A model generated the notes under the pieces. The model did no database searches, had not been told where the DNA came from, and was given only the letters and a program-made list of their open reading frames with translations. Made by a program: the position numbers and the translations under genes. Shown piece by piece: positions 1 to 4,444 of a DNA stretch of 7,257 nucleotides. This stretch comes from Nitrososphaerales archaeon TH5888 (GTDB lineage Archaea > Thermoproteota > Nitrososphaeria > Nitrososphaerales > Nitrososphaeraceae). The DNA is taken from the NCBI GenBank assembly GCA_014523595.1, contig JAATVN010000035.1:1-7257 (forward strand), read 5' to 3'. Positions within the stretch are counted from its first letter, which is position 1, and each line of letters begins with the position of its first letter.

Positions 1-380
1 AGGCCAAGAACATCTATTACTATGGCTACAAACATTAGCACCACGGTTAGTATCCATGCCAAATATTTGACTTTGAATAAACCAAATCCAAGAACGCAAA
101 TACCTACCCCTACTAAACAGAGGAACGCAGCTATTGATGTCATAATCCCCTTACTGATGTGCGTAAATGTCATGATGTGAGGGGCCAAGGCATCGGTCAC
201 TGTCTTGGTTATTATAGACTTGACGCCAGAAGTTTGGTTATTGAGATAATCTTGTACGGCAGTTTCGGAATAATTCGCAGTTTTGTTAAATATACCAATC
301 CCTAAAGCTAAGAATACTATTCCGCCAACAAAAATTGCAATTGAAATTATTGTGAGACCTCTTAATCTATGTTGTTGCAC
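1..380 (-). CDS. Membrane protein of unknown function, C-terminus cut by window edge
   Basis: I do not recognise the family. Reading leftwards from a GTG at 380 there are 126 intact codons before the window ends. Visible parts are a short basic start (QQHRLRG), a hydrophobic helix at about residues 9-31, a polar stretch at 32-78, a second helix at about 80-102, and a third at about 108-126 still running at the edge. The polar stretch carries three N-x-S/T sequons (N32, N36, N48), as expected if it faces outside the cell. GTG is chosen because an in-frame stop lies a short way upstream, no ATG or TTG is available, and a TATA-like ATTTAAAT sits about 26 bases before it. The overlapping ATG at 400 is in another frame and stops after 12 codons. 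A real gene is likely because the hydrophobic pattern is coherent. The function is unknown; it may be a tetraspan-type small membrane protein. Confidence 0.75.
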   Translation of the reverse strand, partial: MQQHRLRGLTIISIAIFVGGIVFLALGIGIFNKTANYSETAVQDYLNNQTSGVKSIITKTVTDALAPHIMTFTHISKGIMTSIAAFLCLVGVGICVLGFGLFKVKYLAWILTVVLMFVAIVIDVLG

Positions 381-401
381 AGCTTTCTTGCACCAGACAT
401 C

Positions 402-409
402 ATTTAAAT
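402..409 (-). promoter_or_regulatory. Weak TATA box for the left-edge membrane protein
   Basis: ATTTAAAT on the minus strand is centred about 26 bases before the GTG at 380, which fits a leaderless transcript. A second TATA-like element (GATTATAT, minus strand, 451-458) is better looking but would give a leader of roughly 45 bases. Either could be the real one. Confidence 0.35.
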
Positions 410-569
410 TTCTTTACCTGCAAAAAGTAGGGTAGATTCACTTGACTACTATATAATCGCAAAATGAATTATAAATTGTAGATAACTTGTATGGATAAGT
501 AGGAAATGATGAATTATGGAACTTTTCTTGCCTCAGTAAAATAACGGTTTTATCATACTTATGCATAGT

Positions 570-947
570 TTAATATCTTCCCCCGCCTCTCAAAGAATCG
601 TCTTTGGTGCACAGCCAGCCAATGACACGAAGGAAGAAGTCTGTAATGCCTAAACCAGTTGATTTGAGGATCCACAAATGTTTATCTCTGAAATTTCCAT
701 TTGTCGAGAATAATTGATTGAATAATAATTGTTCATAATCAAATAGTGGATATTCCTTCTTGTCTTTAACGGGTAGGCCTACGACGTGATTGAAGCAGCA
801 TCGTCCGTCTGTCTCTTGCGCTAGCCTAAGATGCTCTTGTTGATCCCAGATCCAGAAGGGTTTGTCCTTTAGTAGTGGAACGCTAGACGATGAAGTTCTT
901 TCTTTCTGTTGGTTTACTTTCTGGTGCAGTTGATAAGGTGATACCAT
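570..947 (-). pseudogene. Truncated terminase large subunit (N-terminal ATPase fragment)
   Basis: This is a 125-residue fragment that looks like the beginning of a viral terminase large subunit, the ATP-driven motor and nuclease that packages DNA into capsids. FDYEQLLFNQLF (69-80) resembles the adenine-contacting Q-motif region. HLWILKSTGLGIT (90-102) fits the deviant Walker A loop of terminases, with K95, G98, G100 and T102, and is followed by a helix FFLRVIGWLC. The reading frame ends about 20 residues later in GGGRY and a stop. The rest of the motor (Walker B, coupling motif) and the RNase H-like nuclease, normally another 300 or more residues, are absent. The start ATG overlaps the end of the upstream small-subunit-like gene by 65 bases on the same strand, which is the usual order small then large. 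The assignment rests on motif reading, not alignment. It is almost certainly non-functional as a packaging motor, though a short ATP-binding product cannot be excluded. Confidence 0.6.
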
Positions 948-1344
948 TACTAATACTAGGAGCTACGTCAAAGTAATTCGAAAGTGTTAAGTTTAGTCGA
1001 TGCAACTCGGCCAGTGAAGTTTGAACAACGACCGGATTATAGACCTGATCATTATCATTTCTTGATATTATTTCATGGTGCATTCTCTGCAAGTCTACTA
1101 TTTCATTAATGCGCTCTTTGAACTCATGTAGATATTCATACTCGCCTTCCCTCAACTGCGAATACCATTTGTAGGAATCTCTCTTTAGCCGTTGTCTGAT
1201 ATTCCAAAGAGTCATTCTTGTTATTGTGTGCCCTGTCTGATTGAGAATATGTTTTATTATCAATGGGTCCGGAATTCTCTTGATAGTCAGATTAGTGACT
1301 ATGCTCTCTATTTCCGTCCTCTCTCTGTTTGTAAACTTCGCCAC
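883..1344 (-). CDS. Terminase small subunit-like DNA-binding protein
   Basis: A 153-residue soluble protein. Residues 1-55 look like a helix-turn-helix domain: a helix starting NRERTEIESIV, then PDPLIIKHILNQTG, then TITRMTLWNIRQRLKR as a plausible recognition helix. Residues about 60-95 are strongly helical (EYEYLHEFKERINEIVDLQ), consistent with an oligomerisation helix. A second helical part (TSLAELHRLNLTLSNYFDVAP) follows, and then a polar tail. This arrangement matches small terminase subunits, which bind viral DNA and hand it to the large subunit, and the truncated large-subunit gene follows directly and overlaps its 3' end. The start is GTG at 1344, with a TATA-like TTTATTTT about 26 bases upstream. 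An in-frame stop further up rules out a much longer form. A plain DNA-binding regulator is the alternative. The reading frame itself is intact, so it may still be expressed although its partner is broken. Confidence 0.6.
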   Translation of the reverse strand: MAKFTNRERTEIESIVTNLTIKRIPDPLIIKHILNQTGHTITRMTLWNIRQRLKRDSYKWYSQLREGEYEYLHEFKERINEIVDLQRMHHEIISRNDNDQVYNPVVVQTSLAELHRLNLTLSNYFDVAPSISNGITLSTAPESKPTERKNFIV

Positions 1345-1366
1345 ACTTGTATATTTACACTCTGTA

Positions 1367-1374
1367 AAAATAAA
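1367..1374 (-). promoter_or_regulatory. TATA-like box for the terminase small-subunit-like gene
   Basis: TTTATTTT on the minus strand is centred about 26-27 bases before the GTG start at 1344. This spacing places transcription start at or next to the start codon. Confidence 0.4.
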
Positions 1375-1420
1375 CTTTCTTTACCTATTCACAATAGCTT
1401 TAATTCATTTATTTGAATCT

Positions 1421-1461
1421 AAAAAAAAGAAGGAGACTTGAAGTAATTACTTGAAGTAATT
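1421..1461 (-). terminator. Probable terminator: palindrome plus T-run after the 115-residue exported protein gene
   Basis: On the minus strand, AATTACTT-C-AAGTAATT (1445-1461) forms an 8-bp stem and is followed by a pyrimidine-rich stretch ending in eight T (complement of A8 at 1421-1428). Archaeal transcription terminates at such T-runs. The palindrome overlaps the stop codon of the upstream gene and was created by a 13-bp tandem duplication. Confidence 0.5.
1436..1461. repeat. 13-bp perfect tandem duplication
   Basis: ACTTGAAGTAATT occurs twice back to back (1436-1448 and 1449-1461). The second copy supplies two bases of the minus-strand stop codon TAA (1460-1462). The junction of the copies generates the palindrome described as a terminator. 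Confidence 0.9.
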
Positions 1462-1807
1462 ATTGCCCTTCCTGAAGAGCCTTTAAGATAATCAGCTTTT
1501 GCAGCGCATCCAATGCCTCTAGGTTCTTAGTAGCTTCCTTTGGGTCTTGCATTCCCTTGATCTTTTCAATGACGTCCCTCACCTTCGGATCTTCCTCTAC
1601 GTCGGCCAAAGTTGGATGATTCTGTTTCAAGGAGTTAATCCATAGATCGAGTGGTAATCCCTGGACCTGAGTCGGCTTTCCCTCGGTCTGGTTTCCCTCA
1701 GTTTGGTTCTCTTGAGCATTTGCCACCTTAAAAGTGGGAGTCGCAAGGAGGCCTGCTGATAGGAGCACACTTGCTAGCACAGCCAAAATTCCTATTTTTT
1801 GATACAT
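1460..1807 (-). CDS. Small exported helical protein with NQTEG repeat
   Basis: The family is unknown. The product is 115 residues with a clear Sec signal peptide: the basic start MYQK, a hydrophobic core at about 5-23, and a probable cleavage site around VANAQ (28-32). Right after it comes ENQTEGNQTEGK, an NQTEG unit repeated in tandem, giving two N-glycosylation sequons (N34, N39). The mature part (about 45-115) is charged and helical, with LPLDLWINSLKQNHP and a C-terminal helix EALDALQKLIILKALQ. It contains no cysteine, so a lipoprotein anchor is unlikely and the protein should be released or lie in the pseudoperiplasm. The TATA box TTTATAG lies 26 bases before the ATG, so the mRNA is probably leaderless. 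It resembles in plan, and by the shared ENQTEG segment, the protein encoded at 3256-3672. The function is not known. Confidence 0.8.
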   Translation of the reverse strand: MYQKIGILAVLASVLLSAGLLATPTFKVANAQENQTEGNQTEGKPTQVQGLPLDLWINSLKQNHPTLADVEEDPKVRDVIEKIKGMQDPKEATKNLEALDALQKLIILKALQEGQ

Positions 1808-1829
1808 TAATGGTAACTACTAGTTTATG

Positions 1830-1836
1830 CTATAAA
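1830..1836 (-). promoter_or_regulatory. TATA box of the 115-residue exported protein gene
   Basis: TTTATAG on the minus strand is centred 26 bases upstream of the ATG at 1807, the textbook archaeal distance from TATA to transcription start. It therefore predicts a leaderless mRNA. Confidence 0.6.
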
Positions 1837-1844
1837 TGAGTGCG

Positions 1845-1870
1845 AACCATCAAAATATGAAATTTTGGTT
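1845..1870. other. Imperfect stem-loop in the 1808-1949 gap
   Basis: AACCA-(TC)-AAAAT pairs with ATTTTGGTT around the loop ATGAA, giving 9 base pairs with a two-base bulge. It lies just upstream of the TATA box of the minus-strand exported protein gene and about 80 bases beyond the stop of the next minus-strand ORF. It could be a regulator site or a weak terminator, and it could also be chance in AT-rich DNA. Confidence 0.25.
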
Positions 1871-1949
1871 TTAACGAACAGGTTATTATGGCTAACGGTT
1901 TATTGCTATTGAAATCACACATTCTGAGGATTTTAAGTCGTCAGTTATC

Positions 1950-2174
1950 TTACTGTTTGTTTTCATTTTTTACTACCCATCCTTCTTTCTTTAATTCTTC
2001 TTGCATATCGTGTACTATTTTTTCTCGCTGTTCATCATCAAGTCTTTCGTAACTTTTCATTGCATCGTTTTTCAACTTTATTACTGAATCTGGAATTTTA
2101 CCAATATATGGAACTTGTGTTTTAATATCAAATCCAATTTTGATACCATATTTCAAAGACGTGAATACCACCAT
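1950..2174 (-). CDS. Small charged protein of unknown function (74 residues)
   Basis: Not recognised. The N-terminal part (MVVFTSLKYGIKIGFDIKTQ) is beta-like and the remainder (PDSVIKLKNDAMKSYERLDDE and on to about residue 67) is a charged helix typical of a small cytoplasmic protein. There is no signal peptide, membrane segment or cysteine. The ATG at 2174 overlaps by two bases with the ATG of the oppositely oriented ORF beginning at 2173, so the two share no promoter gap. Candidate TATA-like elements on the minus strand lie at 2189-2196 (TTTTAAAT, 18 bases away) and around 2204-2210 (TAATTAG, about 32 bases away), and neither has ideal spacing. The amino-acid composition looks like a real protein and favours this ORF over chance. 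The locally low GC could indicate acquired DNA. Confidence 0.55.
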   Translation of the reverse strand: MVVFTSLKYGIKIGFDIKTQVPYIGKIPDSVIKLKNDAMKSYERLDDEQREKIVHDMQEELKKEGWVVKNENKQ

Positions 2175-2373
2175 GTCTAAATGTAGAGATTTAAAAGAAA
2201 AAACTAATTATGTTTTAAAAAATTCTGTTTTTACAATTGAGGAATTGGCAAAAAGACACGAAAAAGATTTTAAGAAATATGCCGGTATCTATAGCAAATA
2301 CAACGTAGATTTCGGTCTAAAAGACGATTTAATACAATTGATGAAAAATTTTCAAGGAACGTTCCTGAGTTAG
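2173..2373 (+). CDS. Small lysine-rich protein of unknown function (66 residues)
   Basis: Not recognised. From the ATG at 2173 the product starts MSKCRDLKEK and continues with a predicted helix (FTIEELAKRHEKDFKKYAGIY) and an amphipathic end (LKDDLIQLMKNF). It is basic and soluble, with no signal peptide. The frame also allows a TTG start at 2140, but that would run back into the oppositely oriented gene and has no better promoter. A weak TATA-like CATATTT lies about 23 bases before 2173, inside the divergent ORF. It may be an intact small gene or a C-terminal piece of a lost larger gene. Codon composition is AT-rich, like the partner ORF and lower in GC than the glycosidase gene. Confidence 0.45.
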   Translation: MSKCRDLKEKTNYVLKNSVFTIEELAKRHEKDFKKYAGIYSKYNVDFGLKDDLIQLMKNFQGTFLS

Positions 2374-2521
2374 AATCTAAAAAATTCATCTGGTTTATCC
2401 GTTATAATCTAACAGTATTATCATTCGCTCTTAATAATTCATCCAATCTTATCGGAAGATATGATATCGACTGTTAAAATACTCGACAAGTGGGACCGAT
2501 TCGACTAATCCAAATTATGAA

Positions 2522-2539
2522 TGGCAATACCGAATGCCA
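2522..2539. other. Short stem-loop (TGGCA/TGCCA)
   Basis: TGGCA (2522-2526) pairs with TGCCA (2535-2539) around an 8-base loop. It sits 3 bases before a larger hairpin, between the convergent genes ending at 2373 (plus) and 2625 (minus). It is possibly part of a bidirectional terminator. Confidence 0.3.
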
Positions 2540-2541
2540 AT

Positions 2542-2574
2542 AAATAAAATGATATCTCGAAGATATCTTTATTT
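2542..2574. terminator. Bulged hairpin between convergent genes, probable bidirectional terminator
   Basis: AAATAAA-(AT)-GATATCT pairs with AGATATC-TTTATTT around a CGA loop, giving 14 base pairs with a two-base bulge. T-rich sequence follows on both strands. It sits 51 bases past the stop of the minus-strand RskA-like gene and 169 bases past the plus-strand stop at 2373. Apart from this and the small stem-loop next to it, I see nothing else in the 250-base gap 2374-2624. Confidence 0.4.
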
Positions 2575-2624
2575 CTAGAACCGTAATTATTCCAAAATTA
2601 TATCTGTAATTTCAGTGATTTTGG

Positions 2625-3077
2625 CTATTGTCCAAATGGAGGAATCATCCAATAACCTGCTACTGATTGAGACCAAGCAGGTTTAGGATCTTTATCATTT
2701 TGTGGTTCCAATGTTACTATTAAATCTGTATATGTGGGAGCGTAAACTAAATTTTCAGAGTATTTCAGCGTTCCCGTTGGAGAAATTTGACCTAGGCTCA
2801 ACGGATATCCGGAAGCAGCATAATTTCCATCCACCATCCAAACCTCAAAGACCTTACCAGCAGGAGGCAGGAAATCTGATGCAATATTGATCTTTGTCAA
2901 ATGATCATTTGTTGAAACGTCTGCCAGCCCAAAAATCTGACCACCATATCCTAGCAATGCCCCAGATTGACTAACAGTTACATTTCCTTGCGCATTTGCT
3001 TGCATCGCTTGACTGTTTAACAGAAACAGTCCAGCAATAACACTAACGGTAATAACAGCAACTAATGCTAATTTCAT
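2625..3077 (-). CDS. Exported protein with RskA-type (anti-sigma-K) C-terminal domain
   Basis: A 150-residue exported protein. MKLALVAVITVSVIAGLFLL is a signal peptide, with cleavage likely near QANAQ (26-30). The mature part has the signatures of the extracytoplasmic domain of anti-sigma-K factors: FEVWMVDG (77-84), a glycine/leucine stretch SLGQISPTGTLKY (94-106), and TDLIVTLEPQNDKDPKP (117-133), matching the family pattern 'vWlvd ... Lg ... t.l.VT.EP.ggs..P'. The zinc-binding anti-sigma domain and transmembrane helix of true RskA proteins are missing. Since archaea have no sigma factors, a direct anti-sigma role is excluded; the domain probably serves as an extracellular binding or sensing beta-sandwich. 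The ATG at 3077 is preferred over in-frame ATGs at 3086 and 3170 because a perfect TTTATATA lies 27-28 bases before it and would fall inside the longest version. A 16-bp palindrome sits further upstream and may regulate it. Confidence 0.7.
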   Translation of the reverse strand: MKLALVAVITVSVIAGLFLLNSQAMQANAQGNVTVSQSGALLGYGGQIFGLADVSTNDHLTKINIASDFLPPAGKVFEVWMVDGNYAASGYPLSLGQISPTGTLKYSENLVYAPTYTDLIVTLEPQNDKDPKPAWSQSVAGYWMIPPFGQ

Positions 3078-3100
3078 ACTATGCATACGCTCTGCTGTTG

Positions 3101-3108
3101 TATATAAA
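3101..3108 (-). promoter_or_regulatory. Strong TATA box of the RskA-like gene; decides the start codon
   Basis: TTTATATA on the minus strand, an ideal archaeal TATA box, is centred 27-28 bases upstream of the ATG at 3077. It argues for that start and against the upstream in-frame ATG at 3170, which would place the promoter inside the coding region. Confidence 0.7.
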
Positions 3109-3125
3109 GTTATACAGATAAGCTT

Positions 3126-3141
3126 TCGTTCTAGAGAACGA
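3126..3141. promoter_or_regulatory. Candidate operator: 16-bp palindrome upstream of the RskA-like gene
   Basis: TCGTTCT-AG-AGAACGA is a perfect 7+7 inverted repeat with a two-base spacer. It is centred about 56 bases upstream of the predicted transcription start and about 18 bases before the TATA box. This is a usual place for an archaeal activator or repressor dimer to bind. Confidence 0.4.
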
Positions 3142-3171
3142 TAATAAAATAACCGTTCCAAAAATCGCATT

Positions 3172-3187
3172 CACATAATCACATAAT
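3172..3187. repeat. Short tandem repeat CACATAAT x2
   Basis: CACATAAT is repeated directly with an 8-base period in the divergent intergenic region between the RskA-like gene and the plus-strand exported protein gene. No role is evident. Confidence 0.6.
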
Positions 3188-3222
3188 CATCCTTGATTTT
3201 AAATGGCTCCAGACATAAGACA

Positions 3223-3229
3223 TTTATAA
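3223..3229 (+). promoter_or_regulatory. TATA box of the 138-residue exported protein gene
   Basis: TTTATAA is centred 30 bases upstream of the ATG at 3256. It predicts a leaderless or nearly leaderless mRNA. An ATG at 3250 is followed at once by a stop and is not used. Confidence 0.55.
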
Positions 3230-3255
3230 TTGTCCATGTTATCATTCATATGTAA

Positions 3256-3672
3256 ATGTATACCAACCAAAGTAAAGTTATATTGGCTGCAATAGGAGTT
3301 TTTGTAACTCTGTCGCTTTTTGTATTTCCGTCAACAAATATGATTGCATATTCTCAGTCTGAGAACCAAACTGAAGGAAAGGAGCAAGCACAAGAAAAGC
3401 TATTCGAATTGAGTCAGAAACTTAATCAAATCCTCAATGATTCGGGTGTAAATCTTACACTCCCACAGGGTGCAGAGCTATCGGCAAAGTTACAAGTGTT
3501 ACAAGAATTGAAAGATTCAGCCGCATTCAAAGAATTGTCTGAAAAGTTTTCTCAAGCGGTTCAGGACTTGGGTCAAGGAAACAGAACTGAAGAACTTAAA
3601 CAAGAAGCTGGTGCTGACCTTAACAAGCTAATTCAAAAGCTCGAAGACCTCAAAAATAACAGCACTCAATAA
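3256..3672 (+). CDS. Small exported helical protein with ENQTEGK segment
   Basis: A 138-residue protein of unknown family. The N-terminus is a signal peptide: MYTNQSK, a hydrophobic core at about 8-24, and probable cleavage near IAYSQ (30-34). Just behind it lies ENQTEGK (36-42), almost the same segment found in the exported protein encoded at 1460-1807. The mature part is nearly all helix, with heptad-like leucine spacing (LFELSQKLNQILNDSG, then ELSAKLQVLQELKDS, FKELSEKFSQAVQDL, LNKLIQKLEDLKNN), suggesting a helical bundle or coiled coil. Sequons are present at N37, N60, N66, N109 and N135. There is no cysteine and no C-terminal anchor. It appears to be transcribed alone, with its own TATA box and T-rich sequence downstream. 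Its role outside the membrane is not known. Confidence 0.8.
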   Translation: MYTNQSKVILAAIGVFVTLSLFVFPSTNMIAYSQSENQTEGKEQAQEKLFELSQKLNQILNDSGVNLTLPQGAELSAKLQVLQELKDSAAFKELSEKFSQAVQDLGQGNRTEELKQEAGADLNKLIQKLEDLKNNSTQ

Positions 3673-3687
3673 TTCCATCTACTTTTC

Positions 3688-3696
3688 TTTATATAT
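3688..3696 (+). promoter_or_regulatory. Orphan TATA box in the 3673-3858 gap
   Basis: TTTATATAT is one of the best TATA matches in the window, yet no ORF of note follows on the plus strand: the first ATG (3749) stops after six codons. It could drive a short non-coding RNA, with transcription predicted to start near 3715-3720, or be chance in AT-rich DNA. The core is nearly symmetric and could also read leftwards. Confidence 0.3.
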
Positions 3697-3707
3697 CTTG
3701 GCCTGTA

Positions 3708-3714
3708 TTTTTTT
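3708..3714 (+). terminator. T7 run downstream of the 138-residue exported protein gene
   Basis: Seven consecutive T lie 36 bases past the stop at 3672, preceded by another T-rich stretch (3683-3690). Oligo-T is sufficient for archaeal intrinsic termination. No strong hairpin precedes it. Confidence 0.4.
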
Positions 3715-3752
3715 ATCAAGGCTATAGAGTATTCTGTAAGTCCTTCATATGG

Positions 3753-3825
3753 GTAACGTACGAAGTTAAGATTTTCGGGTAGCTTTTAGCACAAAAACTC
3801 GTGCATTTACTTTTTCTTACGTTAC
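3753..3825. repeat. 8-bp inverted repeat GTAACGTA / TACGTTAC
   Basis: GTAACGTA (3753-3760) is matched by TACGTTAC (3818-3825) 57 bases away, with two small 4-bp hairpins between. It could close a structured RNA made from the orphan promoter at 3688. The stems are short, so chance is quite possible. Nothing else was seen between 3715 and 3858. Confidence 0.2.
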
Positions 3826-3858
3826 TTTACACTTATAACAGTCTTTACCTAGTATCAA

Positions 3859-3972
3859 TTATTTGTTTGCCGGCATTCCCACTTTCAACGCTCTTCGTTT
3901 CATAATAAACATGAATGCCACTAAGCTTAGTGAAATAATAGCTCCAACTAGAAATATTGCATTAAATGCCAT
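3859..3972 (-). CDS. 37-residue single-helix membrane protein, or decayed transporter C-terminus
   Basis: The very short ORF begins MAFNAIFLVGAIISLSLVAF, one hydrophobic helix (about 3-24), and continues with a basic tail FIMKRRALKVGMPANK, which by the positive-inside rule would be cytoplasmic. A TATA-like TTTTAATT on the minus strand is centred about 24 bases before the ATG, as for the other genes here, which supports independent expression. The frame is open for only seven codons further upstream before a stop. Two readings are possible. One is a genuine small membrane protein. The other is the leftover last helix and tail of an MFS-type transporter, which ends in a similar way, though no upstream remnant of such a transporter is visible. 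The function is unknown. Confidence 0.4.
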   Translation of the reverse strand: MAFNAIFLVGAIISLSLVAFMFIMKRRALKVGMPANK

Positions 3973-4041
3973 AGCATTTGGTACAGAACGGAATTAAAAG
4001 ATTTCAAATTTAGCCGATGAAAATAGTCATCAACATGCTTG

Positions 4042-4059
4042 AAACCTTACAAAAGGTTT
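4042..4059. other. Perfect 7-bp stem-loop between the two small ORFs
   Basis: AAACCTT pairs with AAGGTTT around a four-base loop ACAA. It lies 130 bases past the stop of the 42-residue ORF and 70 bases before the 37-residue ORF (both minus strand), and could be a terminator. I see no coding sequence in 3973-4188. Confidence 0.3.
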
Positions 4060-4188
4060 GAATACGTTACTCTTGTTACTATTAGTATGAAGCATATTCC
4101 TATTTCGTTTCACTAGACCATTAGCATCAAACCACATCAAAGTTCTTCATATGCTATACTTACTAATACAGCGATTACTTTTTAGTGC

Positions 4189-4317
4189 TTAATTAATGGA
4201 GAAATACTTGAGGATAGAAATAATACCGATTAATAGCTGACACAAGATCTGGGTGAATGTCTTTCCGACACTACTCCATGGATCGGTTAGGTCGGCAATT
4301 TCAGGTTCGGGTGACAT
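4189..4317 (-). CDS. 42-residue single-helix membrane protein
   Basis: Not recognised, but the composition looks like a real protein. The start MSPEPEIADLTDPWSSVGK is acidic and proline-rich (5 acidic residues in the first 12), followed by one hydrophobic helix (TFTQILCQLLIGIISILKYF, about 20-39) and a short end SIN. One cysteine (C26) lies within the helix. The DNA here is more GC-rich than the flanking spacer, as expected of coding sequence in this genome. The ATG at 4317 is the only start available. Upstream, TATA-like sequence on the minus strand (TCTTATCT, around 4352-4359) would give a leader of about a dozen bases, and is weak. It lies head-to-head with the glycosidase gene, with 127 bases between start codons. 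It could be a small regulator of a membrane protein or a chance ORF. Confidence 0.4.
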   Translation of the reverse strand: MSPEPEIADLTDPWSSVGKTFTQILCQLLIGIISILKYFSIN

Positions 4318-4382
4318 GCCTCTGTAGAGGTGAGGTTTTCTCTGGTTTGAGATAAGACATTTCGGTGCGTTATAGGAAAGGA

Positions 4383-4401
4383 TCTCTTAGGAGTTCTCTT
4401 A
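4383..4401 (+). promoter_or_regulatory. Direct repeat TCTCTTA x2 upstream of the glycosidase promoter
   Basis: TCTCTTA occurs at 4383-4389 and 4395-4401, a 12-base period (about one helical turn), ending 15 bases before the TATA box of the glycosidase gene. It is a possible binding site for a regulator. Confidence 0.25.
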
Positions 4402-4416
4402 ACTTTGGATAATTAC

Positions 4417-4424
4417 TTTATATT
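4417..4424 (+). promoter_or_regulatory. TATA box of the DUF308-GH5 gene
   Basis: TTTATATT is centred about 24-25 bases before the ATG at 4445, so the transcript should begin at or within a base or two of the start codon. If transcription starts slightly later, the ATG at 4451 (third codon) would be used instead. Confidence 0.6.
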
Positions 4425-4444
4425 TGGTCAAATAAAACGTATGT

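Noticed and set aside
400..571. Continuation of the terminase large subunit in another frame after its stop
   Set aside because: Deleting one G of the G-run near 583 gives a frame reading EDIKLCISMIKPLFY and then a stop. It has no motor or nuclease motif, and the third frame stops even sooner, so the rest of the gene is gone and not merely frameshifted.
1192..1441. Two plus-strand open frames of 66-74 codons
   Set aside because: They lie opposite the terminase small-subunit-like gene, have compositions unlike real proteins (runs of Ser/Leu/Phe/Lys), and have no promoter. They are antisense shadows.
2400..2520. Possible minus-strand peptide in the gap between the convergent genes
   Set aside because: The open stretch is about 20 codons with no start codon and is broken by stops on both sides.
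3078..3170. Longer start (ATG at 3170 or 3086) for the RskA-like gene
   Set aside because: The added residues are a basic, unpatterned stretch that would bury the signal peptide, and the ideal TATA box at 3101-3108 would then be inside the gene.
4261..4345. Possible tRNA or structured RNA (GGTTCG and CCTCTGTAGAGG elements)
   Set aside because: The GGTTCG is not placed in a T-arm that pairs, no acceptor stem or anticodon arm can be drawn, and the complementary strand reads as a plausible small protein.
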